The position numbers and the translations under genes were made by a program. From positions 1 to 63,020 of the forward strand of contig NZ_WOEZ01000064.1 in the NCBI RefSeq assembly GCF_013177735.1: a stretch of DNA of 63,020 nt. Reading direction: 5' to 3'. This DNA comes from Paraburkholderia elongata (GTDB taxonomy: Bacteria > Pseudomonadota > Gammaproteobacteria > Burkholderiales > Burkholderiaceae). Under the pieces are notes generated by a model. That model had not been told where the DNA came from, did no database searches, and saw only the letters and a program-made list of their open reading frames with translations. Numbering within the stretch: position 1 is the first letter of the stretch; every line of letters begins with the position of its first letter. Below, in pieces: positions 18,287 to 27,697 of this stretch.

Positions 18287-19387
18287 ATGGATCATTTGCA
18301 GTCGATGCGAGTTTTCGTCAAAGTGGCGGATCTCGGCAGTTTTGCCCGCGCTGCGAGCGCGATGGATATTTCCAACGCAGTTGCCACCCGTCACGTTGCC
18401 GACCTCGAAGGCCGTCTTGGTACGCGGCTGCTCAATCGCACAACCCGCAGCTTGTCTCTGACCGAATCCGGCCAGGTTTATCTCGAGCGTGCGCGCCAGA
18501 TTCTCGACGAACTGGAAGACGTCGAGCAGATGGTGGTCGCGCGCAATCACGAACCCGTCGGCACATTGCGAATAGTCGCACCGGTCGTGTTCGGGTTACA
18601 TAACCTCGCGCCCGTGCTACAGACGTACGCGGAGCGCTATCCGAAAGTCATTCCCGATGTCACGCTGGTGGACCGTCAGGTCGATCTGGTCGAAGAAGGT
18701 TTCGACGTGGGCGTGGTGGTCACGCGGCAAATGCGCAGTGCGAGCATCGTCACGCGTCGTTTGACCACCGGTTGTATGACGGTGTGCGCGACGCCCGCGT
18801 ATCTGGAAAAGCACGGCACGCCCACGCGTCCCGAGCATCTTCTCGAGCATCCGTGCCTGAGCTTGCCCTCCGAGTATTGGGGCGACGAGCGTGTATTCAC
18901 GGGCTCCGAAGGTGAACTGCGCGTGCGGCCGGTCAACGTGATCGTGGCCAACAACACGGAAATGCTGCGTCAGTTCGCGTTGCTCGGCATGGGCATCGCG
19001 ATTTTGCCGAGCTATCTGATCGGCCGCGACATGACGCGCGGCAGGCTCGTGCGTTTGCTCGGCGATTTCCGTTTGCCGCAAGTCGAGATCAACATCGCGT
19101 ATCCGAGCCGTCGTCACTTGCCGGCAAAGGTGCGTACGTTTATCGATCATCTGGTCGAGCATTTCAGCCAGACGCCGAACAGTCTGCTCGGCGAGCAGTG
19201 GATCAAGGACGGCCTTGGGAGGCCCGCCACGTCCACAGCGCTCGATTCGGCGGACCCCATGCCGCCGGAAGCGTTCGACGGCGCTGAGCCGCTGTCACGG
19301 CTGCTGGATAGCGAGTTGTCGCCAGTGCCGAAGACTTTGGGAAAGACGACGAATCGTCCACGGCCCACCGCTCTGTCGCCGCTGTAA
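18287..19387 (+). CDS. LysR-family transcriptional regulator with extended C-terminus
   Basis: This 366-residue LysR regulator has an N-terminal winged helix (MRVFVKVADLGSFARAASAM, LEGRLGTRLLNRTTRSLSLT). A periplasmic-binding-like effector domain (residues about 90-300) ends near HLVEHFSQ. Members are usually about 300 residues long. The last 60 residues are a proline- and serine-rich tail without recognised domain (PATSTALDSADPMPPEAF and onward). The gene stands alone. The adjacent inverted repeat at 18158-18174 could be its autoregulatory site. Its target is unknown. Confidence 0.9.
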   Translation: MDHLQSMRVFVKVADLGSFARAASAMDISNAVATRHVADLEGRLGTRLLNRTTRSLSLTESGQVYLERARQILDELEDVEQMVVARNHEPVGTLRIVAPVVFGLHNLAPVLQTYAERYPKVIPDVTLVDRQVDLVEEGFDVGVVVTRQMRSASIVTRRLTTGCMTVCATPAYLEKHGTPTRPEHLLEHPCLSLPSEYWGDERVFTGSEGELRVRPVNVIVANNTEMLRQFALLGMGIAILPSYLIGRDMTRGRLVRLLGDFRLPQVEINIAYPSRRHLPAKVRTFIDHLVEHFSQTPNSLLGEQWIKDGLGRPATSTALDSADPMPPEAFDGAEPLSRLLDSELSPVPKTLGKTTNRPRPTALSPL

Positions 19388-19443
19388 CTAGTCTGGCGAT
19401 GGCGCTGGCGGCGCTTGAGGTAAGCGCTGTCTGGCCGACAAAT

Positions 19444-19480
19444 AAAAAGGCGCAGTCACGTAAGTGACTGCGCCTTTTTT
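19444..19480. terminator. Bidirectional Rho-independent terminator between LysR and topB
   Basis: The stem AAAAAGGCGCAGTCAC/GTGACTGCGCCTTTTT with a GTAA loop is flanked by A and T runs. It can stop both the LysR gene and the oppositely oriented topB. Confidence 0.93.
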
Positions 19481-19536
19481 CCTGGCAATTTCGGAGCTGG
19501 CCGCAAGCTGAATGCGCTTCCGGCCACCCGTCCGGA

Positions 19537-22215
19537 TTACGAACCGGTCTTGCGCGCTGCCGTTTTCTTGGCCGGTGCTTTCTTGGCCGCTGCGGTCTTT
19601 GCAGCCGCAGTCTTGGTCGCGGCCGCTTTCTTCGCTGCTACCTTCTTGGCGGCTGGTGCAGCCTTCACTGCGACCGCTGCATCTTCATCGTCCGACTCCG
19701 GCGCTGTCTTCGCTGCCGTCTTAGCGGCCGCGGTTTTCGCTGCTGTCTTGGCCGACGGCTCTTTCTTCTCGAATTCGAAGCCGATCTTGCCGTCGTTCTG
19801 CTTGACGAGGAACGCCTTGAAGTTGCGGCCGGTACGCGACGACTTGAAGTTCGTCAGCAGGTCGGTGCGTCCTTCTTCGAGCAATTTCGCCATCTGCTCA
19901 CGCGCGATTTCCTGCTGCAGAATCACCTTGCCCGAGCGGAAGTCGCAAGTCTTCGGATTTGCAACCGAGTTCTCGCAGACATAGCTCATGCCGTGTTCGA
20001 ACACGCGACCCTTGCACTTCGGGCATGCGCCGATCGATTGTTGCTCGGAGAAGTCAGGCGGTTCGCCGTCTTCTCCGCCCGAATCCTGACCGAAGTCGAA
20101 CTCGAGCTTGTAGTTCTTGATCTCGTCATCCAACGAGAGCTTCAGGATCGCGGAGAACGGACGGCCCATCTTGCTGCGGAAACCCGACAGCGGTCCGATC
20201 GTCTTGTTCTGCAACAGATCTTCAACTTCCGGAATTTCGAACTGACGTCCGCCCGGAATCTTGGAGATCGAGAACTCGCACTTCGAGCACGCGAAGCGCC
20301 GATAGTTTTCCTTCACCTGACCGCCGCAATTCGGACATGGCGTCTGCAACGTCGCGTAATCGCCCGGGATCGTGTCGGAATCGTATTCCTTCGCGCGCTT
20401 GACGATGGTTTGCGTCATGCGGGCGATTTCTTGCATGAACGCGTCGCGCGGCAGGTTGCCACGCTCCATCTGCGAGAGCTTGTATTCCCATTCGCCGGTC
20501 AATTCCGGCGCGGTCAGTTCCTTCACGCCGAGGCCGCGCAACAGCGTCATTAGCTGGAAAGCCTTGGCGGTCGGAATCAGATCGCGGCCTTCGCGGATCA
20601 GATACTTTTCGCCGAGCAGCCCTTCGATGATGGCGGCGCGCGTGGCAGGCGTGCCGAGCCCCTTGGCCGCCATGGCTTCGCGCAATTCGTCGTCTTCGAC
20701 GAGCTTGCCCGCGCCTTCCATGGCCGACAGCAAGGTCGCTTCGTTGTAGCGTGCGGGCGGTTTCGTCACCAGTTGCTGGGCGGCGATCTTGTCCGTCTTG
20801 ACCTTCTCGTTTTTTTGCACCGGCACGAGGTTCGCGTCTTCACCGCTGATTTCGCGGCCATAGACCTGTAACCAGCCCGGTTCGACCAGCACCTTGCCTT
20901 CAGTCTTGAAGTGATGGCCGACCACTTCCGTGATCCGCGTCGTCACACGAAATTCGGCGGCCGGGAAGAATACCGACAGGAAGCGCTTCACAACCAGGTC
21001 GTAGAGCTTCTGTTCCGGTTCGGACAGATTCTTCGGCGCCTGCAGCGTGGGGATGATTGCGAAGTGGTCGCTGATCTTCGAGTTATCGAAGATGCGCTTG
21101 TTCGGCTTTACCCAGCCCTTGTCCAACACCTGCTTGGCAAACGGGAGATAGTTGTTGCTCTCCTTGAGCATGCCGAGCGTTTCCTTGACCGTATCCATAT
21201 AGTCTTCCGGCAACGCGCGCGCGTCGGTACGGGGATAGGTCAGCACCTTGTGCTTTTCGTACAGCGCCTGAGCGAGGCCAAGCGTGTTCTTGGCCGAGAA
21301 GCCGAAGCGGCCGTTGGCTTCACGCTGCAAGCTGGTCAGGTCGAATAGCGCCGGCGACAGTTGCGTGGATGGCTTCGATTCTTCTGTCACCGTGCCGATC
21401 TGGCCACGGCAGGCCGCGACGATTGTCTCAGCTGCAGGCAGTGCCCACAGACGCGAATCGCGCTTTTCAGGATCGAACTCGTCGCGCTTGAATTTCGGAT
21501 CGAACCAGCGGCCTTCGTAGAAGCCGCCCGCGCAGACGAAATCCGCCTTCACTTCCCAATAATCACGCGGCACGAAGCGGCGAATCTTTTCTTCGCGCTC
21601 GACGACGATCGACAGCGTCGGTGTTTGCACCCGGCCGACCGTGGTCAGGAAGAAGCCACCGCCCTTGCTGTTGAACGCGGTCATGGCCCGCGTGCCGTTG
21701 ATGCCGACCAGCCAGTCCGCTTCCGAGCGGCAGCGCGCCGCGTCGGCGAGCGGCTGCATTTCTTCGTCGCTACGCAGACGGGCAAAGCCGTCGCGGATCG
21801 CACCGGCCGTCATGGATTGCAGCCACAGGCGCTGCACTGGCTGCTTGGCTTTCGCGTGCTGCGCGATCAGGCGGAAAATCAGCTCGCCCTCGCGCCCCGC
21901 GTCACATGCGTTAATCAGGCGGTCGATGTCTTTACGCTTGAGCAGCTTGGTCAGCACCTTCAGGCGCGACTCGCTCTTGGCGATCGGATTCAGATCGAAA
22001 TGCGGCGGAATGACGGGCAGGTTGGCGAAACTCCACTTGCCGCGTTTGACTTCATAGTCTTCGGGCGCGGCGATTTCCAGCAAGTGGCCGACTGCCGAGG
22101 AAAGGACATAGTCGTCGCTTTCGTAGTATTCGTCATGCTTGGTAAAACCGCCCAAAGCGCGCGCGATGTCGTTCGCGACGGAAGGCTTTTCGGCGATGAT
22201 CAGTGCTTTGGACAT
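19537..22215 (-). CDS. topB: DNA topoisomerase III with histone-H1-like basic tail
   Basis: This 892-residue type IA topoisomerase decatenates and relaxes DNA and usually works with RecQ-like helicases. The N-terminal TOPRIM domain has ALIIAEKPSVA and the metal-binding DAGREGE. The active-site tyrosine is in VLTYPRTDARALP. Two C-terminal zinc ribbons (CPNCGG..CSKC and CPKCKG..C..C) and a topoisomerase C-terminal repeat (SSRTGRNFKAFLVKQ) follow. From about residue 825 the chain is almost only Ala, Lys, Thr and Pro (KKVAAKKAAATKTAAAKTAA), like histone H1 or bacterial HctB-type tails. E. coli TopB has 653 residues. The gene follows the thioredoxin and dprA genes on the same strand. Confidence 0.96.
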   Translation of the reverse strand: MSKALIIAEKPSVANDIARALGGFTKHDEYYESDDYVLSSAVGHLLEIAAPEDYEVKRGKWSFANLPVIPPHFDLNPIAKSESRLKVLTKLLKRKDIDRLINACDAGREGELIFRLIAQHAKAKQPVQRLWLQSMTAGAIRDGFARLRSDEEMQPLADAARCRSEADWLVGINGTRAMTAFNSKGGGFFLTTVGRVQTPTLSIVVEREEKIRRFVPRDYWEVKADFVCAGGFYEGRWFDPKFKRDEFDPEKRDSRLWALPAAETIVAACRGQIGTVTEESKPSTQLSPALFDLTSLQREANGRFGFSAKNTLGLAQALYEKHKVLTYPRTDARALPEDYMDTVKETLGMLKESNNYLPFAKQVLDKGWVKPNKRIFDNSKISDHFAIIPTLQAPKNLSEPEQKLYDLVVKRFLSVFFPAAEFRVTTRITEVVGHHFKTEGKVLVEPGWLQVYGREISGEDANLVPVQKNEKVKTDKIAAQQLVTKPPARYNEATLLSAMEGAGKLVEDDELREAMAAKGLGTPATRAAIIEGLLGEKYLIREGRDLIPTAKAFQLMTLLRGLGVKELTAPELTGEWEYKLSQMERGNLPRDAFMQEIARMTQTIVKRAKEYDSDTIPGDYATLQTPCPNCGGQVKENYRRFACSKCEFSISKIPGGRQFEIPEVEDLLQNKTIGPLSGFRSKMGRPFSAILKLSLDDEIKNYKLEFDFGQDSGGEDGEPPDFSEQQSIGACPKCKGRVFEHGMSYVCENSVANPKTCDFRSGKVILQQEIAREQMAKLLEEGRTDLLTNFKSSRTGRNFKAFLVKQNDGKIGFEFEKKEPSAKTAAKTAAAKTAAKTAPESDDEDAAVAVKAAPAAKKVAAKKAAATKTAAAKTAAAKKAPAKKTAARKTGS

Positions 22216-22464
22216 GACTCGATGTGAGGTTGGTAGATCCGGGTTGATGGCCTTGAGTGCGCGAATAAGCGCGCGACCCTCGTTTGCGACCTTTGCGACC
22301 CAATAACGACCGCTTTATAGCACACGGCGCGAGAGCGGCGTGTCAAGTGCCATAAAAAGCGCGCCATGATAGTTGCGCGCTCCGTAACTGGGCAAGCTGC
22401 GGTAAACGCGCCGTGTACCGCTCGCAACGCCCGTGCCGCAAGGTTCAGCGGCTGGTGGTCAGAT

Positions 22465-22842
22465 TCATGCGACGGCCAGCGCGGGCCGCAATTTGGGCGC
22501 GCCGCTGACGCCGGGCACGGCCGTCAGGTCAGACAACATCCGCTCCACAATCGCTGCCTGCGGCAAAACCGTGCCAAAAAAACGTGTCGTTACTGAGTCT
22601 TCGATCAGGATGGTGGGGAAATTCTCGACATCCAGATCGTCGAAGCGGTCCGCATGGGTTTCGATGTCGATCCAGGCGAAACAGATCTCCGGATGCTTAT
22701 CCGCCAGCCGGTTGAAGGCATCCCGATACTCACGGCAGGTCCCGCACCACTCCGCGCACAAGCAGGCAACGAACAGCGTGTCGGGTTCATTGACGCGCTC
22801 GGCAATCCGGTCAGGGTCCGTGTCGAGATTTAGCGCGGGCAT
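22465..22842 (-). CDS. Thioredoxin-family protein
   Basis: This 125-residue protein has a thioredoxin fold with the redox site CAEWCGTCREY (CxxC = CGTC rather than CGPC) and the cis-proline segment NFPTILIED. I chose Met at 22842 because AAGGA precedes it at a good distance; a longer frame starts 24 codons earlier. It lies between dprA (90 bases upstream) and topB (249 bases downstream), all on the minus strand. The role is probably a disulfide reductase or thiol sensor; its partner is not evident. Confidence 0.85.
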   Translation of the reverse strand: MPALNLDTDPDRIAERVNEPDTLFVACLCAEWCGTCREYRDAFNRLADKHPEICFAWIDIETHADRFDDLDVENFPTILIEDSVTTRFFGTVLPQAAIVERMLSDLTAVPGVSGAPKLRPALAVA

Positions 22843-22931
22843 GGTGGTTCCTTGCGTACTTTTGTCAGGTGCTTTGGCGCGAATGTAGCATGGCCGATCC
22901 CGAATCGTGGTCAACCCTCGTCAATGCGGGG

Positions 22932-24056
22932 TCAGCCGTGGGTCCCTCGCGTGAAGCGGCCGCCGGGCAGCGCGGTCACCTGGCCGGCGAGTTCGAGTTG
23001 CAGCAGCGTGTTTTGCAATGCCGCGTCCCCCATCTCGGTGCGGGTGGCAAGAATTTCAAGCGTAGCGGGGGCATGACCGAGTGCGTCGAGGAGTTGCAAT
23101 GCTTCGGCGCTCATGGCCGGCGGCTGCGTTGCTGGTGATGCAGGCGCCGCGACCGCCGGTTTGTCGAAGCCCAATTCCTCCAGCACCTCATCGGGCGTTT
23201 CCACCAACTTGGCGCCCTGCTTGATAATTCGATGACAACCGCGCGACAACGGTGCGTGGATCGAGCCGGGCAATGCGAAGATATCGCGCCCCATTTCATT
23301 GGCAAGCCGAGCCGTGATCAGCGAGCCCGAGCGCATAGCAGCCTCGACGATCACAACCCCGCTGACGAGGCCGGCGATCAAGCGGTTACGCTGCGGAAAA
23401 TTGGCGGCGCGCGCCGGCGTGCCGAGCGGCCATTCCGAAAGGATCGCGCTTTGCGCAGCAATCTGCCGCGCCAGCGCGTGATGCGCGGCCGGATACACGA
23501 GGTCCGCGCCAGTGCCGATCACGGCCACCGTGCCGCCGACACCTTCCAGTCCGCCCCGATGCGCGGCACCGTCGATACCCAGCGCCAGCCCCGACACGAT
23601 AGTGACGCCGGCTTGCGAAAGCTCACGCGCGAAGCGCTCGGCGTCTTCAACACCTTGCGGTGTCGCGCTGCGGCTGCCCACCAGGGCGACCGCCCTCGTG
23701 TGCAACATATCCAGCCGACCCTTTATATATAGTAGCGGCGGCGGATCGGGCATGGTCAGCAGCGCGGGCGGGTAGGCAGGATCGTCGAGGGTCGCCACGT
23801 GGTTGCCGGGCAGCTCGCGCCATGCGATCACCGCGTCGAGTTGCGTGTCGAAGTCTGGGCTGGGCGGTGCCAGCACAGCGCGCGCCGTAGCCTCGCCCGC
23901 GATCGCGGCAAGTGCCTCGGGCGATTGATTGAAAATCGCTTCCGGCAGTCCAAAAGCGCTCAGCAGTAAACGCAGGGCAGCGGGTTTCAGCCCCGGCGCG
24001 AGCGAAAGCCGCAGCCAGGCGGCGAGTTCAATATCGGTTGCGGGCAAGGTACGCAT
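22932..24056 (-). CDS. dprA: DNA-processing protein DprA (Smf)
   Basis: This 374-residue cytoplasmic protein loads RecA onto incoming single-stranded DNA during natural transformation. A helical SAM-like N-terminus is followed by the extended Rossmann DprA core (ALVGSRSATPQG, IVSGLALGIDGAAHRGGL, FPQRNRLIAGLV, EAAMRSGSLITARLA, FALPGSI). A C-terminal DprA winged helix (residues about 310-374, ending RFTRGTHG) completes it. Start and length fit the family. It is the first gene of the minus-strand run dprA-trx-topB and is divergent from def-fmt, a common arrangement in proteobacteria. Confidence 0.95.
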   Translation of the reverse strand: MRTLPATDIELAAWLRLSLAPGLKPAALRLLLSAFGLPEAIFNQSPEALAAIAGEATARAVLAPPSPDFDTQLDAVIAWRELPGNHVATLDDPAYPPALLTMPDPPPLLYIKGRLDMLHTRAVALVGSRSATPQGVEDAERFARELSQAGVTIVSGLALGIDGAAHRGGLEGVGGTVAVIGTGADLVYPAAHHALARQIAAQSAILSEWPLGTPARAANFPQRNRLIAGLVSGVVIVEAAMRSGSLITARLANEMGRDIFALPGSIHAPLSRGCHRIIKQGAKLVETPDEVLEELGFDKPAVAAPASPATQPPAMSAEALQLLDALGHAPATLEILATRTEMGDAALQNTLLQLELAGQVTALPGGRFTRGTHG

Positions 24057-24300
24057 TGAAAGTCGATCCTCTTACAGGGCCAGCGGGCAGGCGGGCGCCA
24101 TGCTAAAATTTTCATCATCCGAAATAACTGCAGCGCCGCGCCCACCCGCGCGGGCTCGTCGTTTAGCGCACGTGGCGCGTTGAATCGAACCGGTTCGACA
24201 CCCTCTATCGTCTGCGTAACGCGATGCGCCCACAACCTGGCCGAATGGCCAACGCTAGCCTTCCACCGGTCAGCGGCGCCTATAAAACACACTCAAGATC

Positions 24301-24804
24301 ATGGCTTTACTAAACATCATCAATTACCCGGACAAGCGGCTGCACAAGATTGCGAAGCCGGTCGAAGTGGTCAACGACCGCATCCGCCGGCTCGTCGCCG
24401 ACATGGCCGAAACGATGTACGCCGCGCCCGGCGTCGGCCTCGCGGCGACCCAGGTGGACGTGCATGAACGCGTGGTCGTGATCGACGTGTCGGAAACGCA
24501 CGACGAACTGCTCGCTTTCATCAACCCGGAAATCGTCTGGTCGAGCGACGAGAAGAAGCTCTCGGAAGAGGGCTGCCTCTCGGTGCCGGGCATTTACGAC
24601 AACGTCGAGCGCGCTGAGAAAGTGCGCGTGCGGGCGCTGAACGAAAAGGGCGAAACCTTCGAGTTGGATTGCGAAGGGTTGCTGGCCGTGTGCATTCAGC
24701 ACGAAATGGATCACCTGATGGGCCGCGTGTTCGTCGAGTACCTGTCGTCGCTGAAGCAGACGCGCATCAAGAGCAAGATGAAGAAGCTCGCCCACGCGAT
24801 GTAA
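24301..24804 (+). CDS. def: Peptide deformylase
   Basis: This 167-residue iron/zinc enzyme removes the formyl group from the initiator methionine of new proteins. All three family motifs are present: [17 protein letters not shown] (metal Cys) and QHEMDHLMG (metal His pair with catalytic Glu). fmt begins 31 bases downstream, so the two enzymes that add and remove the formyl group are co-transcribed. dprA is divergent with a 244-base gap. That gap holds a perfect 14-base palindrome, TCGAACCGGTTCGA (24185-24198), of unknown role. Confidence 0.97.
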   Translation: MALLNIINYPDKRLHKIAKPVEVVNDRIRRLVADMAETMYAAPGVGLAATQVDVHERVVVIDVSETHDELLAFINPEIVWSSDEKKLSEEGCLSVPGIYDNVERAEKVRVRALNEKGETFELDCEGLLAVCIQHEMDHLMGRVFVEYLSSLKQTRIKSKMKKLAHAM

Positions 24805-24835
24805 TGCGCGTCCACCTCGCCTACCGCCCCCGTTC

Positions 24836-25822
24836 ATGAGTCATTCGTTGCGCGTCATCTTTGCCGGTACGCCGGAGTTCGCCGCGGCCGCGCTGGCCGC
24901 GATCCACAGCGCCGGGTTTCCGGTGCCGCTCGTGCTGACCCAGCCCGACCGGCCCGCAGGACGCGGGATGAAATTGCAGGCGAGTCCGGTGAAGCGCTAC
25001 GCGCAGGAGCATGAACTTGCCGTGGCGCAGCCGCCTTCGCTGCGCCGCGCCGGCAAATATCCCGCTGAAGCCGCCGCTGCTATCGACCGGTTGTGCGCTA
25101 CGCCGCACGACGTGATGGTGGTGGCTGCGTACGGCCTGATCCTGCCGCAGGAAGTGCTCGATATTCCGCCGCTGGGCTGCATCAACATTCACGCGTCGTT
25201 GTTGCCGCGCTGGCGCGGCGCCGCGCCGATCCACCGCGCGGTCGAAGCGGGCGACGCTGAAACCGGCATCACCTTGATGCAAATGGACGTCGGCCTCGAC
25301 ACTGGCGCAATGATCTCCGAAGCACGCACGCCGATTTCCAACGACGACACCACGGCCACCCTCCACGACCGTCTCGCACAAGACGGCGCGAGGCTGATTG
25401 TCGAGGCGCTGATCGAACTCGAGCGCAGCGGCAAGCTGGCGGCAACGCCGCAACCGGCGGACGGTGTGACCTACGCGGAAAAGATCGGCAAGCACGAGGC
25501 TGCGCTCGACTGGCGTAAGCCGGCCGCAGTTCTCGCGCGCCAGGTGCGCGCGTTCGACCCGTTCCCCGGTGGCGTGAGCACGCTGGAAGACGACACGTCG
25601 ATCAAAATCTGGGCGGCGGTTCCGGTCGAGGCGCGTGGCAACAGCGCGCCCGGCACGGTCGCCGACGTCTCCCCTGAAGGCGTCGTGGTCGCCTGTGGTG
25701 AAGGCGCACTGCGTCTCACGCAACTGCAAAAGCCCGGTGGCAAGCGCTTGCCGGTGCGCGAATTCCTGGCCGGCGCAACGCTGGCCGCGGGTCAGCGTTT
25801 CCAGCTTCCCGAAGCAAAATAA
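24836..25822 (+). CDS. fmt: Methionyl-tRNA formyltransferase
   Basis: This 328-residue enzyme transfers a formyl group from 10-formyl-THF to Met-tRNAfMet. The N-terminal Rossmann-like catalytic domain has [12 protein letters not shown], the active-site segment [20 protein letters not shown] and [15 protein letters not shown]-terminal OB-like tRNA-binding domain (residues about 210-325) includes [10 protein letters not shown]. It is the second gene of the def-fmt operon. Confidence 0.97.
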   Translation: MSHSLRVIFAGTPEFAAAALAAIHSAGFPVPLVLTQPDRPAGRGMKLQASPVKRYAQEHELAVAQPPSLRRAGKYPAEAAAAIDRLCATPHDVMVVAAYGLILPQEVLDIPPLGCINIHASLLPRWRGAAPIHRAVEAGDAETGITLMQMDVGLDTGAMISEARTPISNDDTTATLHDRLAQDGARLIVEALIELERSGKLAATPQPADGVTYAEKIGKHEAALDWRKPAAVLARQVRAFDPFPGGVSTLEDDTSIKIWAAVPVEARGNSAPGTVADVSPEGVVVACGEGALRLTQLQKPGGKRLPVREFLAGATLAAGQRFQLPEAK

Positions 25823-25935
25823 CCGCCTTGCGCAATCCTTGAATATCGTCCATTCGGCCGATGTTCAAGAGCCCCGCCGCGGGCCTGCCGCGCGTTAGAA
25901 TCCTCTATGCAACGGCCCGCGTTTAGAGGATCCCC

Positions 25936-26577
25936 ATGTTTGGCATCACCCATTTCGAGTTTTTCGTCGTCGCAGTCTTTCTGCTGAACGTGACGCCCGG
26001 CCCCGATACGGCTTACATCGTCGGGCGCAGCGTCGCGCAGGGCCGGGGCGCAGGCCTGATGTCCGCGCTCGGCATCTCCGCCGGTTGCTGCGTTCATTCG
26101 CTTGCTTGTGCGTTCGGCTTGACGGCGCTGCTGGCCGCTTCGGCCACCGCGTTCACGGTCATCAAGTTCGTCGGCGCTATTTATCTGATCTATCTGGGCG
26201 TGCGCCTGATTTTCGCCAAGCCGGCGGCAGACCAGGCGGTGGGCGAAGCGCGCGCGGCCGGTGCGCCGAAATCGTTGCGTCAGTTGTTCCTGCAAGGCTT
26301 CTGGACCAATGTGCTGAACCCCAAGGTCGTGCTGTTCTTCGTGTCGTTTTTTCCGCAATTCGTCACCACGAGCAGCGACCATAAGGCGCTGGCGTTCCTC
26401 ACGCTCGGCGTGGTCTTCGTCATGATGAGCATGGTCTGGAACAGTTTTGTCGCGTGGATTGCCGGCAGCGTGACCCGCCGTTTCTCCGGCAAGCCGTTGG
26501 TGAAGAAGTGGCTGGACCGCGGCGTCGGCAGTGCATTCGTCGGCTTGGGCCTCAAGCTCGCCACTGCATCAAGATGA
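25936..26577 (+). CDS. LysE/RhtB-family amino-acid exporter
   Basis: This 213-residue inner-membrane exporter has about six helices. The family signature LNVTPGPDTAYIVGRSVAQG and the motif GFWTNVLNPKVVLFFVSFFPQF are clear. It is a different subfamily from the exporter at 11416. Its substrate is unknown. It is preceded by fmt (113 bases) and followed by htpX, whose heat-shock-like promoter overlaps the 3' end of this gene. Confidence 0.9.
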   Translation: MFGITHFEFFVVAVFLLNVTPGPDTAYIVGRSVAQGRGAGLMSALGISAGCCVHSLACAFGLTALLAASATAFTVIKFVGAIYLIYLGVRLIFAKPAADQAVGEARAAGAPKSLRQLFLQGFWTNVLNPKVVLFFVSFFPQFVTTSSDHKALAFLTLGVVFVMMSMVWNSFVAWIAGSVTRRFSGKPLVKKWLDRGVGSAFVGLGLKLATASR

Positions 26578-26603
26578 TTGAATTTTCCTCACGCGCCCAT
26601 ATC
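26578..26603 (+). promoter_or_regulatory. Sigma32-like promoter of htpX
   Basis: TTGAAT at 26578-26583 and GCCCATAT at 26595-26602 match the heat-shock elements CTTGAAA and CCCCATNT with an 11-base spacer. They lie about 80 bases before the htpX start. htpX is a known heat-shock gene in E. coli. Confidence 0.6.
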
Positions 26604-26680
26604 TAACATTTCGCTTACAATCAGCAGCCGCGATCATGCGGCGCAGATATGAACCCGCGTCAGGGCAAGGAGTTGCAGAC

Positions 26681-27538
26681 ATGTTCAATTGGGTCAAAAC
26701 CGCGATGTTGATGGCCGCGATCACGGCCCTTTTCATCGTGATCGGCGGGATGATCGGCGGGTCGCGCGGCATGACGATCGCGCTCGTGATCGCCCTTGGG
26801 ATGAATTTCTTTTCGTACTGGTTCTCGGACAAGATGGTCCTGCGCATGTACAACGCGCAGGAAGTCGACGAAAACAGTGCGCCGCAGTTCTACCGCATGG
26901 TGCGCGAGCTCTCCACCCGCGCGAATTTGCCGATGCCGCGCGTCTACCTGATCAACGAAGACGCGCCGAACGCGTTCGCCACCGGCCGTAATCCGGAGCA
27001 TGCGGCCGTCGCCGCCACCACCGGCATCTTGCGTGTGCTGTCCGAGCGCGAAATGCGCGGCGTGATGGCGCATGAACTGGCGCACGTGAAGCACCGCGAC
27101 ATCCTGATCTCCACGGTTTCAGCCACCATGGCGGGCGCCATTTCCGCACTGGCGAACTTCGCGATGTTCTTCGGCAGCCGCGACGAAAACGGCCGTCCGA
27201 CGAACCCGATCGCGGGCATCGCCGTTGCGTTGCTCGCGCCGATCGCCGGTGCGCTGATTCAGATGGCGATCTCGCGTGCACGCGAATTCGAAGCGGACCG
27301 CGGCGGTGCGCAGATTTCCGGCGACCCGCAGGCGCTCGCCTCGGCGCTCGACAAGATTCATCGCTACGCGAGCGGGATTCCGTTCCCCACGGCCGAGCAG
27401 CATCCGGCCACCGCACAGATGATGATCATGAATCCGCTGTCGGGCGGCGGCATCGCGAATCTGTTCTCGACGCACCCGGCCACCGAGGAACGCATCGCGC
27501 GTTTGATGGAGATGGCGCGCACGGGGCGCTTCGAGTAA
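26681..27538 (+). CDS. htpX: Membrane-bound zinc metalloprotease HtpX
   Basis: This 285-residue inner-membrane protease degrades misfolded membrane proteins together with FtsH. Two N-terminal transmembrane helices (residues about 7-50) precede the M48 catalytic motif HELAHVKH, and two further hydrophobic helices follow. The third zinc ligand is in [11 protein letters not shown] chose ATG 26681 because AAGGAG stands eight bases before it. The frame is open 15 codons further upstream without family similarity. A sigma32-like promoter precedes it, and a terminator follows at 27562. Confidence 0.96.
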   Translation: MFNWVKTAMLMAAITALFIVIGGMIGGSRGMTIALVIALGMNFFSYWFSDKMVLRMYNAQEVDENSAPQFYRMVRELSTRANLPMPRVYLINEDAPNAFATGRNPEHAAVAATTGILRVLSEREMRGVMAHELAHVKHRDILISTVSATMAGAISALANFAMFFGSRDENGRPTNPIAGIAVALLAPIAGALIQMAISRAREFEADRGGAQISGDPQALASALDKIHRYASGIPFPTAEQHPATAQMMIMNPLSGGGIANLFSTHPATEERIARLMEMARTGRFE

Positions 27539-27561
27539 CGGCGCACTGATCCGGCGTGACG

Positions 27562-27590
27562 AAAGGCGAGTCTGCGGGCTCGCCTTTTTT
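27562..27590 (+). terminator. Rho-independent terminator of htpX
   Basis: The stem AAAGGCGAG/CTCGCCTTT with a short loop is followed by a T run. It starts 23 bases after the htpX stop. Confidence 0.9.
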
Positions 27591-27697
27591 GTTCGAGCAC
27601 CACCCCCGGTCCGCCCTCGGCGGCCTCCAACCCGCGCCACGCTACAATGTGTGCTGTTTGCGTCGCGCGTACCGCGCGGCCTGCCTTTGCCTCTTTC

